Below are positions 26,484 through 34,642 of a stretch of DNA of 64,000 bases, in pieces. Each line of letters starts with the position of its first letter. Positions within the stretch are counted from its first letter, which is position 1. Location: positions 258,552-322,551 of the forward strand of contig NZ_KE332388.1 of assembly GCF_000409775.1 (NCBI RefSeq), read 5' to 3'. Under the pieces are notes generated by a model. The model made no database searches and was not told where the DNA came from. It saw only the letters and a list, made by a program, of their open reading frames with translations. The stretch comes from Litchfieldella anticariensis FP35 = DSM 16096 (GTDB lineage Bacteria > Pseudomonadota > Gammaproteobacteria > Pseudomonadales > Halomonadaceae). The translations under genes were made by a program, and so were the position numbers.

Positions 26484-27071
26484 TCAACGTACCAGCGTCA
26501 GGTCGAATACCACTTTTACCTCATGCTCCACGGTGTCATCGGAACGCCAGGCTGCCTGGCCGACGTCGTAGTCGGTTCGGTCCAGTTCCAGCGAGCCCTG
26601 GACGTGAATGCGGGACTCCGCCTGCTCGATTTCCATCGGCACCACGACCTCACGCGTCGTATCAAGCACGCTCAGTTCGCCCTCGATACTCATCTTGCCC
26701 TCGCTAGGGCCAAGAATCTCGGTGCTGCGAAAGACGATCTCGGGATACCTCTCGACCTTGAACCACTTGCGGCCATGCAGCATGGCGTCGATCGTGGCAT
26801 CTCCGGTGGTGATACTGGCAGCATCCACGATTACCACCACGCTGCTGGCAGATGGATTCTTCAGGTTCAGATCGACATTGGCATCGAAGTGCCCCACCTC
26901 GGCCACCGCTTTGCGGTCCTCGGCAACGCCTACCAATTCGATCTTGCTGGACTCACCCTCGAGTTTCCAAGTGGGCGTCGTAGCCCCCTTCGCCGACAAA
27001 GCCACACCCAACAGCAGGATGCTCATCAGATATCCGGATGGCTCAAGGAGCGGTTTGATGCGATGTGCCAT
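26484..27071 (-). CDS. YceI-family periplasmic lipocalin-like protein
   Basis: 195 residues from ATG 27071 with GGAG 7 nt upstream. A membrane leader (YLMSILLLGVALSAKGA) suggests a signal peptide. The YceI barrel follows: WKLEGESSKIELVG, HFDANVDLNL, ATIDAMLHGRKWF and FRSTEI, ending FDLTLVR. Members bind isoprenoid-type lipids and are often stress-induced. The gene overlaps the end of the upstream sulfatase-fold gene by 29 bp, so the two are probably translated from one transcript. Confidence 0.85.
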   Translation of the reverse strand: MAHRIKPLLEPSGYLMSILLLGVALSAKGATTPTWKLEGESSKIELVGVAEDRKAVAEVGHFDANVDLNLKNPSASSVVVIVDAASITTGDATIDAMLHGRKWFKVERYPEIVFRSTEILGPSEGKMSIEGELSVLDTTREVVVPMEIEQAESRIHVQGSLELDRTDYDVGQAAWRSDDTVEHEVKVVFDLTLVR

Positions 27072-28701
27072 GTTGGTCTCCGTTCGGCGAGGCTGAAAAC
27101 GTACGCAGCTTAGAGGCTCCACTGAAATCCTCATGAAGCCAGTGTCTCAGACGGTCCATACCTGGAGGATCGCTCATCGGCATTGGCACGGCTCCGGGTT
27201 CGAAGCCACGAGCCAGAAACGGCTCGAGCAAATCGGTATCACCACTGATGATATGTACCGGTACGCCGGTACCGACATCATCACCCGTAATCAGAGAAGC
27301 CGGCTGGTGATCGCCCAGCACGATCAACAGGGTTCGATCGTCGACGAATTCCGCCGCCCAGCTCAAGGTTGCATTCACAGCGTAGTCCACCGACAAGGCG
27401 AAATGCTGGCGTACCCGTTCCTGGTCTTGCCACAAGACTCCCGGCGCTTCTCCGGCATCCTTCCAGCGCATGAAGACACTGCCATCGCCCACGTCGTCCC
27501 AGTTTTCCAACACAGGAAGAATCGGTGTCCAAGGCGCGTGACTGCTGATCAGTGCAATCTGAGCGAATATCGGCTCATCGAGCCTTGCTCGAATCCGTTG
27601 CTGGAAATGATACAGCGTGAATTGATCGGGCATGGTCACCCAGTGCAGCGCCGGACCGGCATACTCGATATCGGCAGCGGCATGGATCTGATCGAACCCA
27701 TAGGCCTGCCCCTCCGGCCAAGGCATGTTGATCGCCGGCATCACCGCCAGTGTGACATGGCCGGTAGCGCGGAAGTCATCGATCAGGGTCGCACGGCGGC
27801 TATCGAGCAATAGCCGATACCAGAGCTGATTATCGATCCAGCGCCCACTCAGAGCCGTGGCATGCGCAAGCCACGATTGCCCCCCTCGAATCGGCGAGGC
27901 CAGGGTGCTTGAAGCCATCTCCAAGCCAACCTCCTCCAAACGCTTTTCCAGTGCTTTCAGTCGTGGCACCACTATTTCGGCATAACGTTCATTCTCGATA
28001 GTTGAGATACCATATGATTCAATGAACATTATGATCACATCCTTGTCACTTAGAGCAGGCAAGGCTTGCACCGGATAAGGCGTGGCCTGCAGGCTGGCGA
28101 TGAAGGTTTGGCGAGCACGATGCGTATCCAACATCTGTTGGCTCTGAGATGCCAAGGTGTCTATCACCGGTGTCCGTGCGATGCCAACCAGTCGTCGGTC
28201 GCTAGCTTCCGCAACTAACAGCACGATACTGATCAGTAGTACCCCGCTGATGGCAATTCCTGTCGGCGAGCGTGAGCTAAGACGTGGCAAACGCTGCAAC
28301 AATTTTGCCAGCATGACTGCTAAGCCCAGCAACAGAAGCACCGTCACGATACAGACCAGCAACGCCAGCAGAGAGCCGAGATTGCCTTCCAGCAAGTGAT
28401 GGACCGACAGCAACAATGGCATATCGAGGTACAGATTCAATGAACGCCCGAGTACGAGTTGTGTAGCGGCATCACCGAACCCGGCCAGCAAGGCCAGCAT
28501 GATCATGACGACGACACTCCAGCAAAGTGCCCGATGCCATCGCCAGGTAGGCAACAGTGCAAGACTAGCCGCGATCAACCAAGCTTCGAGAGCGACCCAA
28601 CGCGGTGCCAGTTCTCCAAACCGAAGCCATATCGGAACCAGCAGTACGACATTGAAGACAACGGTGAGTAACAGCCACCGAACTACCGGGAGAGAAAACA
28701 T
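27043..28701 (-). CDS. Membrane sulfatase/phosphoglycerol-transferase-fold enzyme
   Basis: 552 residues from ATG 28701; a GTG at 28731 is an alternative. Four to five N-terminal membrane helices precede a periplasmic alkaline-phosphatase-fold domain. Metal and nucleophile motifs of the LtaS/OpgB group are present: DVIIMFIESYG (Glu ligand), RGGQSWLAH (Ser in the nucleophile position where LtaS has Thr) and LIVLGDHQPA (Asp-His ligands). The gene is divergent from opgGH with a short shared promoter region, so transfer of a phospho-alcohol group onto osmoregulated periplasmic glucans is a reasonable inference. LPS phosphoethanolamine transfer is another option. Confidence 0.72.
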   Translation of the reverse strand: MFSLPVVRWLLLTVVFNVVLLVPIWLRFGELAPRWVALEAWLIAASLALLPTWRWHRALCWSVVVMIMLALLAGFGDAATQLVLGRSLNLYLDMPLLLSVHHLLEGNLGSLLALLVCIVTVLLLLGLAVMLAKLLQRLPRLSSRSPTGIAISGVLLISIVLLVAEASDRRLVGIARTPVIDTLASQSQQMLDTHRARQTFIASLQATPYPVQALPALSDKDVIIMFIESYGISTIENERYAEIVVPRLKALEKRLEEVGLEMASSTLASPIRGGQSWLAHATALSGRWIDNQLWYRLLLDSRRATLIDDFRATGHVTLAVMPAINMPWPEGQAYGFDQIHAAADIEYAGPALHWVTMPDQFTLYHFQQRIRARLDEPIFAQIALISSHAPWTPILPVLENWDDVGDGSVFMRWKDAGEAPGVLWQDQERVRQHFALSVDYAVNATLSWAAEFVDDRTLLIVLGDHQPASLITGDDVGTGVPVHIISGDTDLLEPFLARGFEPGAVPMPMSDPPGMDRLRHWLHEDFSGASKLRTFSASPNGDQHGTSHQTAP

Positions 28702-28834
28702 TGATAAGGATATCCAGATTGCTTGAACCACCTTTCGAGTATTGTATAGCCCTTGTAGCGTTTTATTCTCGCAACTTCACTACGGATTTGTTGTCACCAC
28801 GCTAGGGCACTATCAATTCAGGGAGGAGAACCAC

Positions 28835-30559
28835 ATGCATTTGGTGCGGCAACTGGCCATCGCCTTGCTGCTAGGGACGATTCTAGCGCCTTCTTCATGG
28901 GCTCAGTCCGATGAACCCCAAGCCGACGCAGCCCCATCGGAAGAGGCTCAAGCCGACGAAGAACAAGCCGACAAAGCCTCATCGGAAGAGGCACAAACGA
29001 CTGACAAAGAGGAACAAGCTAGCGAGAACCAAGCTGACGATGCCTCACCGGAAGAGGCTCAAGTCAACGAGACCCAGCCCGAAGCCACGCCGACGTCGGT
29101 ATTCAATGACGTCACGGAGCAAGCGCGCGAGTTGGCTTCCTCCTCCTACGAGAGTCGTTCAGGTGCATTGCCCGAGGCTCTGCGTGAACTCGATCACAAT
29201 GTTTATGAGTCGATCCGTTTTCGCCCGGAAAGTGCCTTGTGGAAGGGTGAAGAACTGTTTTCGGTTCAACTCTTCCATTCCGGTTTCCTGTACAACCAGC
29301 CAGTGAGTATTCATCTAGTAAAGGATGGCAAGATCGATCCCCTATCCTTCAGCAAGGACTTCTTCCAGTACGAGGGTGATGCTGCTCCCTTGGCGGAGCG
29401 CGATCTAAGCAACGCGGGCTTCGCTGGCTTTCGCCTGCACTATCCCATTAACCGCGAAAATTACCACGACGAATTTCTGGTCTTTCGTGGTGCCTCCTAC
29501 TTCCGTATGGTAGGCCGTCATCAGAGATATGGCCTTTCCGCACGAGGTCTGGCCATCAATACCGCCACACCCGAAGGCGAGGAGTTTCCCGCCTTTCGCG
29601 AATTCTGGCTGTTCAAACCCGGCCCCGATGATACCAGCATGAATGTGGTGGCCCTGCTCGACAGCCCCTCCGTCGCTGGCGCCTATCTTTTCACTATTCG
29701 ACCAGGCGAGCGAGTGACGGTGGATGTCGAAGCACGCCTGTTCGCTCGCCAGGACATCGACAAGCTCGGCATAGCACCATTGACCAGCATGTTCGGCCAT
29801 GGCGATGCCAGTCTCTTTCCAGCGGATGATTTCCGCCCCAGGGCGCACGACTCCGGGGGGCTATTGACACGCACCAGCAGCAAGGAATGGGTTTGGCGCC
29901 CTTTGAACAACCCCCGTGAACTACGCATCTCGCGCTTTCAGGACGAGACTCCTTCACAATTCGGCCTGGTCCAGCGCAAGCGAGACTTTGAAGACTACTT
30001 GGACGCAAAGCGTCGATACGATCGCCGCCCCAGCTACTGGGTAATGCCACTGGACGATTGGGGCCCCGGCAGCGTGGAGTTGGTCGAAATCCCCAGCGAC
30101 TCCGAGACCAACGACAACATCGTGGCTTATTGGGTCCCCAAGCGTTCGATGCAAGCCGGCGATGAACGTACCTATCGCTATCAGATATCCACCTTCGACG
30201 CCCACTTGCCTCAACAGACGCTGGCCAGCGTGGTGCGTACCCGGCAAGGCTGGGCAAGAGAACCGGGGCAGGTCGAGCCACCGCCCCGCACCCAACGTCA
30301 ATTCGTGGTCGACTTCCAGGGTGGAGATCTCTCTACCCTGGATGCCAGCCACCCCGTCGAGGCCGACTTGAGCGCCTCGAACGGCGAGATTCGCAACCTA
30401 GAAGTACAGCAACTGCCCGATGGACGAACATGGAGAGCTTCGTTTCATCTGCAACCGGAAGGCCAACAGCCCGTCGACATGCGCCTGAGGCTGTCGATGC
30501 GCGGTAAGCCAGTAACGGAAACCTGGAACTATGTATGGACCCCAAATGAACTCCGCTGA
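28835..30559 (+). CDS. opgG: Glucans biosynthesis protein G (OpgG/MdoG) with acidic linker
   Basis: 574 residues. ATG 28835 has GGGAGG upstream and begins a clean signal peptide (MHLVRQLAIALLLGTILAPSSWAQ). Between it and the MdoG domain (from about residue 90, VFNDVTEQARELASSSYES) lies an unusual acidic, Gln/Ala-rich stretch with three SEEAQ-type repeats. The MdoG core is intact: SIRFRPESALWKGE, FQVQLFHSGF-like (FSVQLFHSGFLY), FREFWLFKP and PLTSMF. OpgG is a periplasmic protein needed for osmoregulated glucan branching or release. It overlaps opgH by 14 bp. Confidence 0.92.
   Translation: MHLVRQLAIALLLGTILAPSSWAQSDEPQADAAPSEEAQADEEQADKASSEEAQTTDKEEQASENQADDASPEEAQVNETQPEATPTSVFNDVTEQARELASSSYESRSGALPEALRELDHNVYESIRFRPESALWKGEELFSVQLFHSGFLYNQPVSIHLVKDGKIDPLSFSKDFFQYEGDAAPLAERDLSNAGFAGFRLHYPINRENYHDEFLVFRGASYFRMVGRHQRYGLSARGLAINTATPEGEEFPAFREFWLFKPGPDDTSMNVVALLDSPSVAGAYLFTIRPGERVTVDVEARLFARQDIDKLGIAPLTSMFGHGDASLFPADDFRPRAHDSGGLLTRTSSKEWVWRPLNNPRELRISRFQDETPSQFGLVQRKRDFEDYLDAKRRYDRRPSYWVMPLDDWGPGSVELVEIPSDSETNDNIVAYWVPKRSMQAGDERTYRYQISTFDAHLPQQTLASVVRTRQGWAREPGQVEPPPRTQRQFVVDFQGGDLSTLDASHPVEADLSASNGEIRNLEVQQLPDGRTWRASFHLQPEGQQPVDMRLRLSMRGKPVTETWNYVWTPNELR
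28931..29068 (+). repeat. Imperfect coding repeats in the opgG linker
   Basis: Three copies of a roughly 20-base unit with core ATCGGAAGAGGC(T/A)CAA or close variant begin at about 28931, 28976 and 29042. They encode S/P-EEAQ. The spacing is irregular (45 and 66 bp), so in-frame duplication followed by drift is likely. Confidence 0.6.
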
Positions 30560-32462
30560 CCCGACCACACATGACATACCCTGGTTAGGCACACGGCGAG
30601 CAATCTTCGCCCTTCTGGTGCTGACCAGTACGGCGCTGGGTGGCTGGACGATGTTCGAAATCCTGCGTGTCAATGGCATCACGCCGTTGCAATGCGTGAT
30701 CCTGGGGTTGTTCGTGATCACCTTCGGCTGGATCACGATCGCCTTCTGGACCTCCATCATGGGTTTTGTCCTGCAACTGACCCGACGTGATCCCTTGACC
30801 CTGGCCAAGCTCCGCACCAATGACGTACCAACTCAGCTTGGGGAGCATCGTACCGCTCTGGTAATGCCCATCTTCAACGAGGATCCACAGCGGGTAGCGA
30901 ATGGGCTTGAGTGTACTTGTCGTTCGCTGTTGGAATATCCCGGCGCCGAACGGTTCGAGGCGTTCGTGCTAAGCGATACCTCGAATGACGAGATCGCTCG
31001 CCGGGAAGAGATCGCCGTGGCCGCCCTCCAACAACGGCTGGGATCACGCTTCACTATCCACTATCGACGCCGCGAAGAAAATCACGGACGTAAGGCAGGT
31101 AACCTGGCGGACTTCTGTCGCCGCTGGGGCCGGCATTACGACTATATGGTGGTGTTGGATGCCGACAGCATCATGGGCGGCAAGACGCTCATGTCACTGG
31201 TGCAGTCGATGCAGGCCAACCCCAGCGTGGGCATGATCCAGACGGTACCGATACCGATCCGCCAGGATAGCGTTTTCGGACGTTTCACCCAATTCGCCGC
31301 GGCGTTGCACAGCCCCATGCTGGCTACTGGACAAAGCTTCTGGCAGGGTGATGCCGCCAACTTCTGGGGGCACAACGCTATCTTGCGCACACGTGCCTTC
31401 ATGGACTGCTGTGGTTTGCCGACTCTCTCCGGAAAACCACCGCTGGGTGGTGAAATCCTGAGTCATGACTTCGTCGAAGCGGCACTCTTACGGCGAGCGG
31501 GATGGGAAGTCAGACTGGATACCAGCCTCGAAGAGAGTTTCGAGGAAGTACCCAGCAACCTGCTCGAATTCGCCAAGCGAGATCGTCGCTGGACCCAGGG
31601 CAACATGCAGCACTTGCGTCTTCTTACCGGACGTGGGCTGCATACCATGAACCGTTTCCATTTCCTGTGCGGCGCCCTGGCCTACCTTTCTTCATTGCTA
31701 TGGGCCATGATGCTCGGTGTCAGTACCGTGGACGCCATCGGCCGCGCGCAAGGTCAGCACCATTTCTTCAGCGATGGCTATCAGCTCTTCCCCGACTGGC
31801 CAATCTCTACGCCCGGCCTGATCATCCCGCTATTGGTCAGCACGGTGGTATTACTACTGCTGCCCAAGGCATTGGGCGTCTTGCTGGCTTTCATTCAGTG
31901 CCCAGCCGCCTATGGCGGAAGATTCCGTCTCGTGGCAAGCACCTTTCTGGAAATCGCCATCGCCGTCCTGATCGCCCCCATCATGATGGCGTTTCACAGC
32001 CTCTTCATCATCGGTGTACTGACCGGCTATAACGTGACCTGGAACGCTCAGGTTCGCGAAGGACGCTCGGTACCATGGAAAGATGCCATTCGTCATACCT
32101 GGGCGGGCACTCTGCTCGGGGCGATATGGGGACTTGCCACCTACCAGATGGCACCGGAGTTTTTCTGGTGGCTGTCGCCGGTGTGGGCCGGACTGCTGCT
32201 GGCAGCTCCGCTGGTGAGGTTCACCAGTAGCCTGAAGCGGGGTGCCAGATTACGCCGCTTTGGACTCTTGCTAGTGCCGTCCGAAGTGTCGCCTCCACCG
32301 GTCTTGCAGCCACTGGAAACGTCGTCGTTATCGTCGGATTCCCAAGGGCTTAGTCTGGCGCCACCTCCTCCGGAGCTTCCCGGTGAGATGCCGATACAGT
32401 CTTTCACCGATCTACCGCACCCACGAGCCCGCCCACTGACGAAAGTTCCCGTCAAGGAGTAG
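30546..32462 (+). CDS. opgH: Glucans biosynthesis glucosyltransferase H (OpgH/MdoH)
   Basis: 638 residues from ATG 30546, inside the last codons of opgG, indicating translational coupling (an ATG at 30531 is possible). Two N-terminal helices precede a GT2 domain with VMPIFNEDPQRVANG, the metal motif VVLDADS, HDFVEAALLRRAGW and the RRWTQGN acceptor/processivity motif. Several helices follow. It polymerises beta-glucan from UDP-glucose across the inner membrane. It is shorter than E. coli MdoH (847 residues), mainly at the N-terminus, as in many non-enteric species. Confidence 0.93.
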   Translation: MNSADPTTHDIPWLGTRRAIFALLVLTSTALGGWTMFEILRVNGITPLQCVILGLFVITFGWITIAFWTSIMGFVLQLTRRDPLTLAKLRTNDVPTQLGEHRTALVMPIFNEDPQRVANGLECTCRSLLEYPGAERFEAFVLSDTSNDEIARREEIAVAALQQRLGSRFTIHYRRREENHGRKAGNLADFCRRWGRHYDYMVVLDADSIMGGKTLMSLVQSMQANPSVGMIQTVPIPIRQDSVFGRFTQFAAALHSPMLATGQSFWQGDAANFWGHNAILRTRAFMDCCGLPTLSGKPPLGGEILSHDFVEAALLRRAGWEVRLDTSLEESFEEVPSNLLEFAKRDRRWTQGNMQHLRLLTGRGLHTMNRFHFLCGALAYLSSLLWAMMLGVSTVDAIGRAQGQHHFFSDGYQLFPDWPISTPGLIIPLLVSTVVLLLLPKALGVLLAFIQCPAAYGGRFRLVASTFLEIAIAVLIAPIMMAFHSLFIIGVLTGYNVTWNAQVREGRSVPWKDAIRHTWAGTLLGAIWGLATYQMAPEFFWWLSPVWAGLLLAAPLVRFTSSLKRGARLRRFGLLLVPSEVSPPPVLQPLETSSLSSDSQGLSLAPPPPELPGEMPIQSFTDLPHPRARPLTKVPVKE

Positions 32463-32465
32463 CCC

Positions 32466-32636
32466 ATGGGCCGAGCCACCAAGTTTCCAGCCTCCCGGTT
32501 GAGGAGTTGCCTGGGCTTGGTGCGCTCGCACTGGCAGTCGGCCGTTGATATCGGCGCCTGGCTACACAACGGTGCCGATGACATGGCCTCCGGCGATCGC
32601 TCTGTACGACTCATATCGCAGGAGAACGTCTCATGA
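32466..32636 (+). CDS. Small 56-residue protein between opgH and creatininase-like gene
   Basis: The frame starts 3 bp after the opgH stop with an excellent ribosome site: AAGGAG six bases before the ATG. Its TGA overlaps the ATG of the creatininase-family gene (ATGA). It encodes MGRATKFPASRLRSCLGLVR followed by a Trp/His/Asp-containing middle (SHWQSAVDIGAWLHNGADD) and ends SQENVS. No signal peptide or known domain is seen. The spacing and coupling suggest it is real; no function is proposed. It could instead be a translated leader. Confidence 0.5.
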   Translation: MGRATKFPASRLRSCLGLVRSHWQSAVDIGAWLHNGADDMASGDRSVRLISQENVS

Positions 32637-33454
32637 GCATCTCGACCTTCCCTCTCTGGCAGGACTTGACCAGTCAGGATATCGCCGAACTACCTGAAGA
32701 GAGCATTGCCGTCATGGTGCTAGGGGCCATTGAGCAGCATGGTGCCCATCTGCCGTTATCCACTGACCTCGATATCGGTGAGGGGCTGCTCGAAGCAGCT
32801 CTGGAGCATTTACCGGACGGGTTTCCATTGGTCCAGCTACCGAGTATGGCGGTGGGCACCAGCGACGAGCACTTAAGCTTTCCAGGCACCTTGAGCCTGC
32901 CCCCAGACGTTGCCATCGCCACACTGGAGGCCCATGGCGATGCCGTAGCTCGTGCCGGACTCGAAAGGCTGGTACTGATCAACAGCCACGGTGGCAACCA
33001 AGCGGTGATGGACCTCGCTGCTCTAGCACTTCGCCAACGCCACGGCCTATTGGTGGTCAAAGCCCAGTACATGAAGATGCCTCCCCCCGGAATGTTGCCA
33101 AGCGGCGGCCTGCCTGCCGAGGAACTGCGTCATGGATTGCACGGTGGCGCGGTGGAAACCGCCATGATGCGTTATCTGGCCCCCCACAAAGTACGTGTCG
33201 AGCATCTCGAGCATCCGGCTTCGCGAGGCGAAGCGATGGAGAACGAAGGCTGGCTGCTGGCACCGGAAGGTGAAGCGGCATTCGCCTGGCTGGCTGAGGA
33301 CCTGCACCCCAGCGGCACAACGGGAAACGCCCGGTTGGGTACGCCCGAACTAGGCGAACGCCTGGTCGCCCATTATGCCAAGCGACTGGCACGTATCCTG
33401 CGCGAGGCCGGCGACATGGAGATCGACGATTTTCAAGCTTGGCCGGAAGAGTGA
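32633..33454 (+). CDS. Creatininase-family amidohydrolase
   Basis: 273 residues with its own AGGAG site. The metal ligands of the family are all present: E34 and H36 in GAIEQHGAHLPLSTD, D45, H120 in NSHGGN, and E176 in HGGAVETAMM. Known members hydrolyse creatinine, process the mycofactocin peptide (MftE), or deformylate a GTP-derived pyrimidine (archaeal ArfB). The GTP cyclohydrolase II and RibD-reductase homologues next door make an ArfB-like step on a pyrimidine plausible. This is inference from context. It converges on ribA with a 22-bp overlap of coding ends. Confidence 0.85.
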   Translation: MSISTFPLWQDLTSQDIAELPEESIAVMVLGAIEQHGAHLPLSTDLDIGEGLLEAALEHLPDGFPLVQLPSMAVGTSDEHLSFPGTLSLPPDVAIATLEAHGDAVARAGLERLVLINSHGGNQAVMDLAALALRQRHGLLVVKAQYMKMPPPGMLPSGGLPAEELRHGLHGGAVETAMMRYLAPHKVRVEHLEHPASRGEAMENEGWLLAPEGEAAFAWLAEDLHPSGTTGNARLGTPELGERLVAHYAKRLARILREAGDMEIDDFQAWPEE

Positions 33455-34554
33455 CCATTGAGGACCTCGTCGAGCAGGTGACCAGCCCGCTCGGCCTTGG
33501 CGCTCAAGTAACGGTGGTTATGATCGGTGAGCCGCCCATAGAGTGCCTGGCGATCGACGACCTCAATGCCTCCTTCTATCAGAGCATCGATCTTGCGTGG
33601 ATTGTTGGTCAGCAGTTGCACTCGTTGTATTCCCAAAGCCGAGAGCATATCCACGGCAACTCGATAATCGCGTTCGTCTTCACCAAAACCCAGCACTTGG
33701 TCAGCATCCAAGGTGTCAAACCCGGTATCCTGCAGGGCATAGGCGCGTAACTTGTTGGCCAAGCCGATGCCGCGTCCCTCCTGAGCCAGATACAGCAGCA
33801 CGCCGCCCCCCATGGCATCGATATCCGCCACTGCCTTGCGCAGTTGCTCACCGCAATCACAGCGCAAGCTACCGAACAGATCGCCAGTCAGGCAGGCCGA
33901 GTGCAGGCGCAACGGCACGGCGTCCCGCCAACGCTCGACATCACCAATCATCACCGCTACATGTTCGCGTAACCCGTCCGGTTCACGGAACAGGATGAAG
34001 CGACTCTCATGTGCGTCGGCAAGCGGAATCCTTGCTTCACTGACCCGCTTCAACAGTCCTGTCGAAGTCTCGAAACAACGCACCGCCTTCTCGGCCGCTA
34101 CCGACAGCAGGCTCCCCTCGGTGACCAGTTGTTGAACCCGAGACTTCGCCTTGGCCGCCACCCGTGCCGTTAGTGCTGCAGGAATCAACAAGGCGCGACG
34201 CATCAATGCCAGGGCAGCCAGATCAGCGAGTTCGGCAGCTTGCGGTGCTCGAAACAATCTGAGGCGCCGTGGCTGGTCACCGAATGCCAAAGCATTCAGG
34301 CACCGAACGCTCAGCGGGGCTGACGACGTCAACGGCAGACGCGCGGCTTCAGCAGCGATGTCCTCACCCAGCAGGGCTAGGCGATAGCGACTGATCACCA
34401 GCGAGGGGGACTCACCTGCCGTAGCGATCAAGTCATCGAGCCCCCCATCATCCACACCCTCGACGGGCTGAACCAATACGTCGGTGCCACCATCATGCAG
34501 GAGTACCGGGAAGCCGCGTCGGATATCGAAAATGGCACGTTCGATCTGATGCAT
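33433..34554 (-). CDS. ribA: GTP cyclohydrolase II with degenerate DHBP-synthase-like N-terminus
   Basis: 373 residues. Residues about 175-365 form a complete GTP cyclohydrolase II: zinc cysteines C221, C232 and C234 in HSACLTGDLFGSLRCDCG, then QEGRGIGL, RAYALQDTGFDT, FGEDERDY and LLTNNPRK. The first 170 residues keep the outline of a RibB domain but lack its acidic DREDEGDL-type site and HRTGHTEA motif, so 3,4-dihydroxybutanone phosphate synthesis is unlikely. The enzyme should open GTP to a diaminopyrimidine. Its divergent partner is a RibD-type reductase. It may serve a pathway other than riboflavin. The gene symbol marks the domain, not proven riboflavin function. Confidence 0.85.
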   Translation of the reverse strand: MHQIERAIFDIRRGFPVLLHDGGTDVLVQPVEGVDDGGLDDLIATAGESPSLVISRYRLALLGEDIAAEAARLPLTSSAPLSVRCLNALAFGDQPRRLRLFRAPQAAELADLAALALMRRALLIPAALTARVAAKAKSRVQQLVTEGSLLSVAAEKAVRCFETSTGLLKRVSEARIPLADAHESRFILFREPDGLREHVAVMIGDVERWRDAVPLRLHSACLTGDLFGSLRCDCGEQLRKAVADIDAMGGGVLLYLAQEGRGIGLANKLRAYALQDTGFDTLDADQVLGFGEDERDYRVAVDMLSALGIQRVQLLTNNPRKIDALIEGGIEVVDRQALYGRLTDHNHRYLSAKAERAGHLLDEVLNGHSSGQA

Positions 34555-34642
34555 GGACGTCTCCTGTCAGCACTAGGCGAAGGGTTGTGCTTCCATGATG
34601 GACTGCGCAAGATGTTAAAGCCCGCTCCGATTAGGAGGCCGC

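Noticed and set aside
34555-34642. FMN riboswitch between ribA and the RibD-type reductase
   Set aside because: The 88-bp gap is too short and lacks the conserved FMN-element core. Its absence supports a pathway other than regulated riboflavin synthesis.
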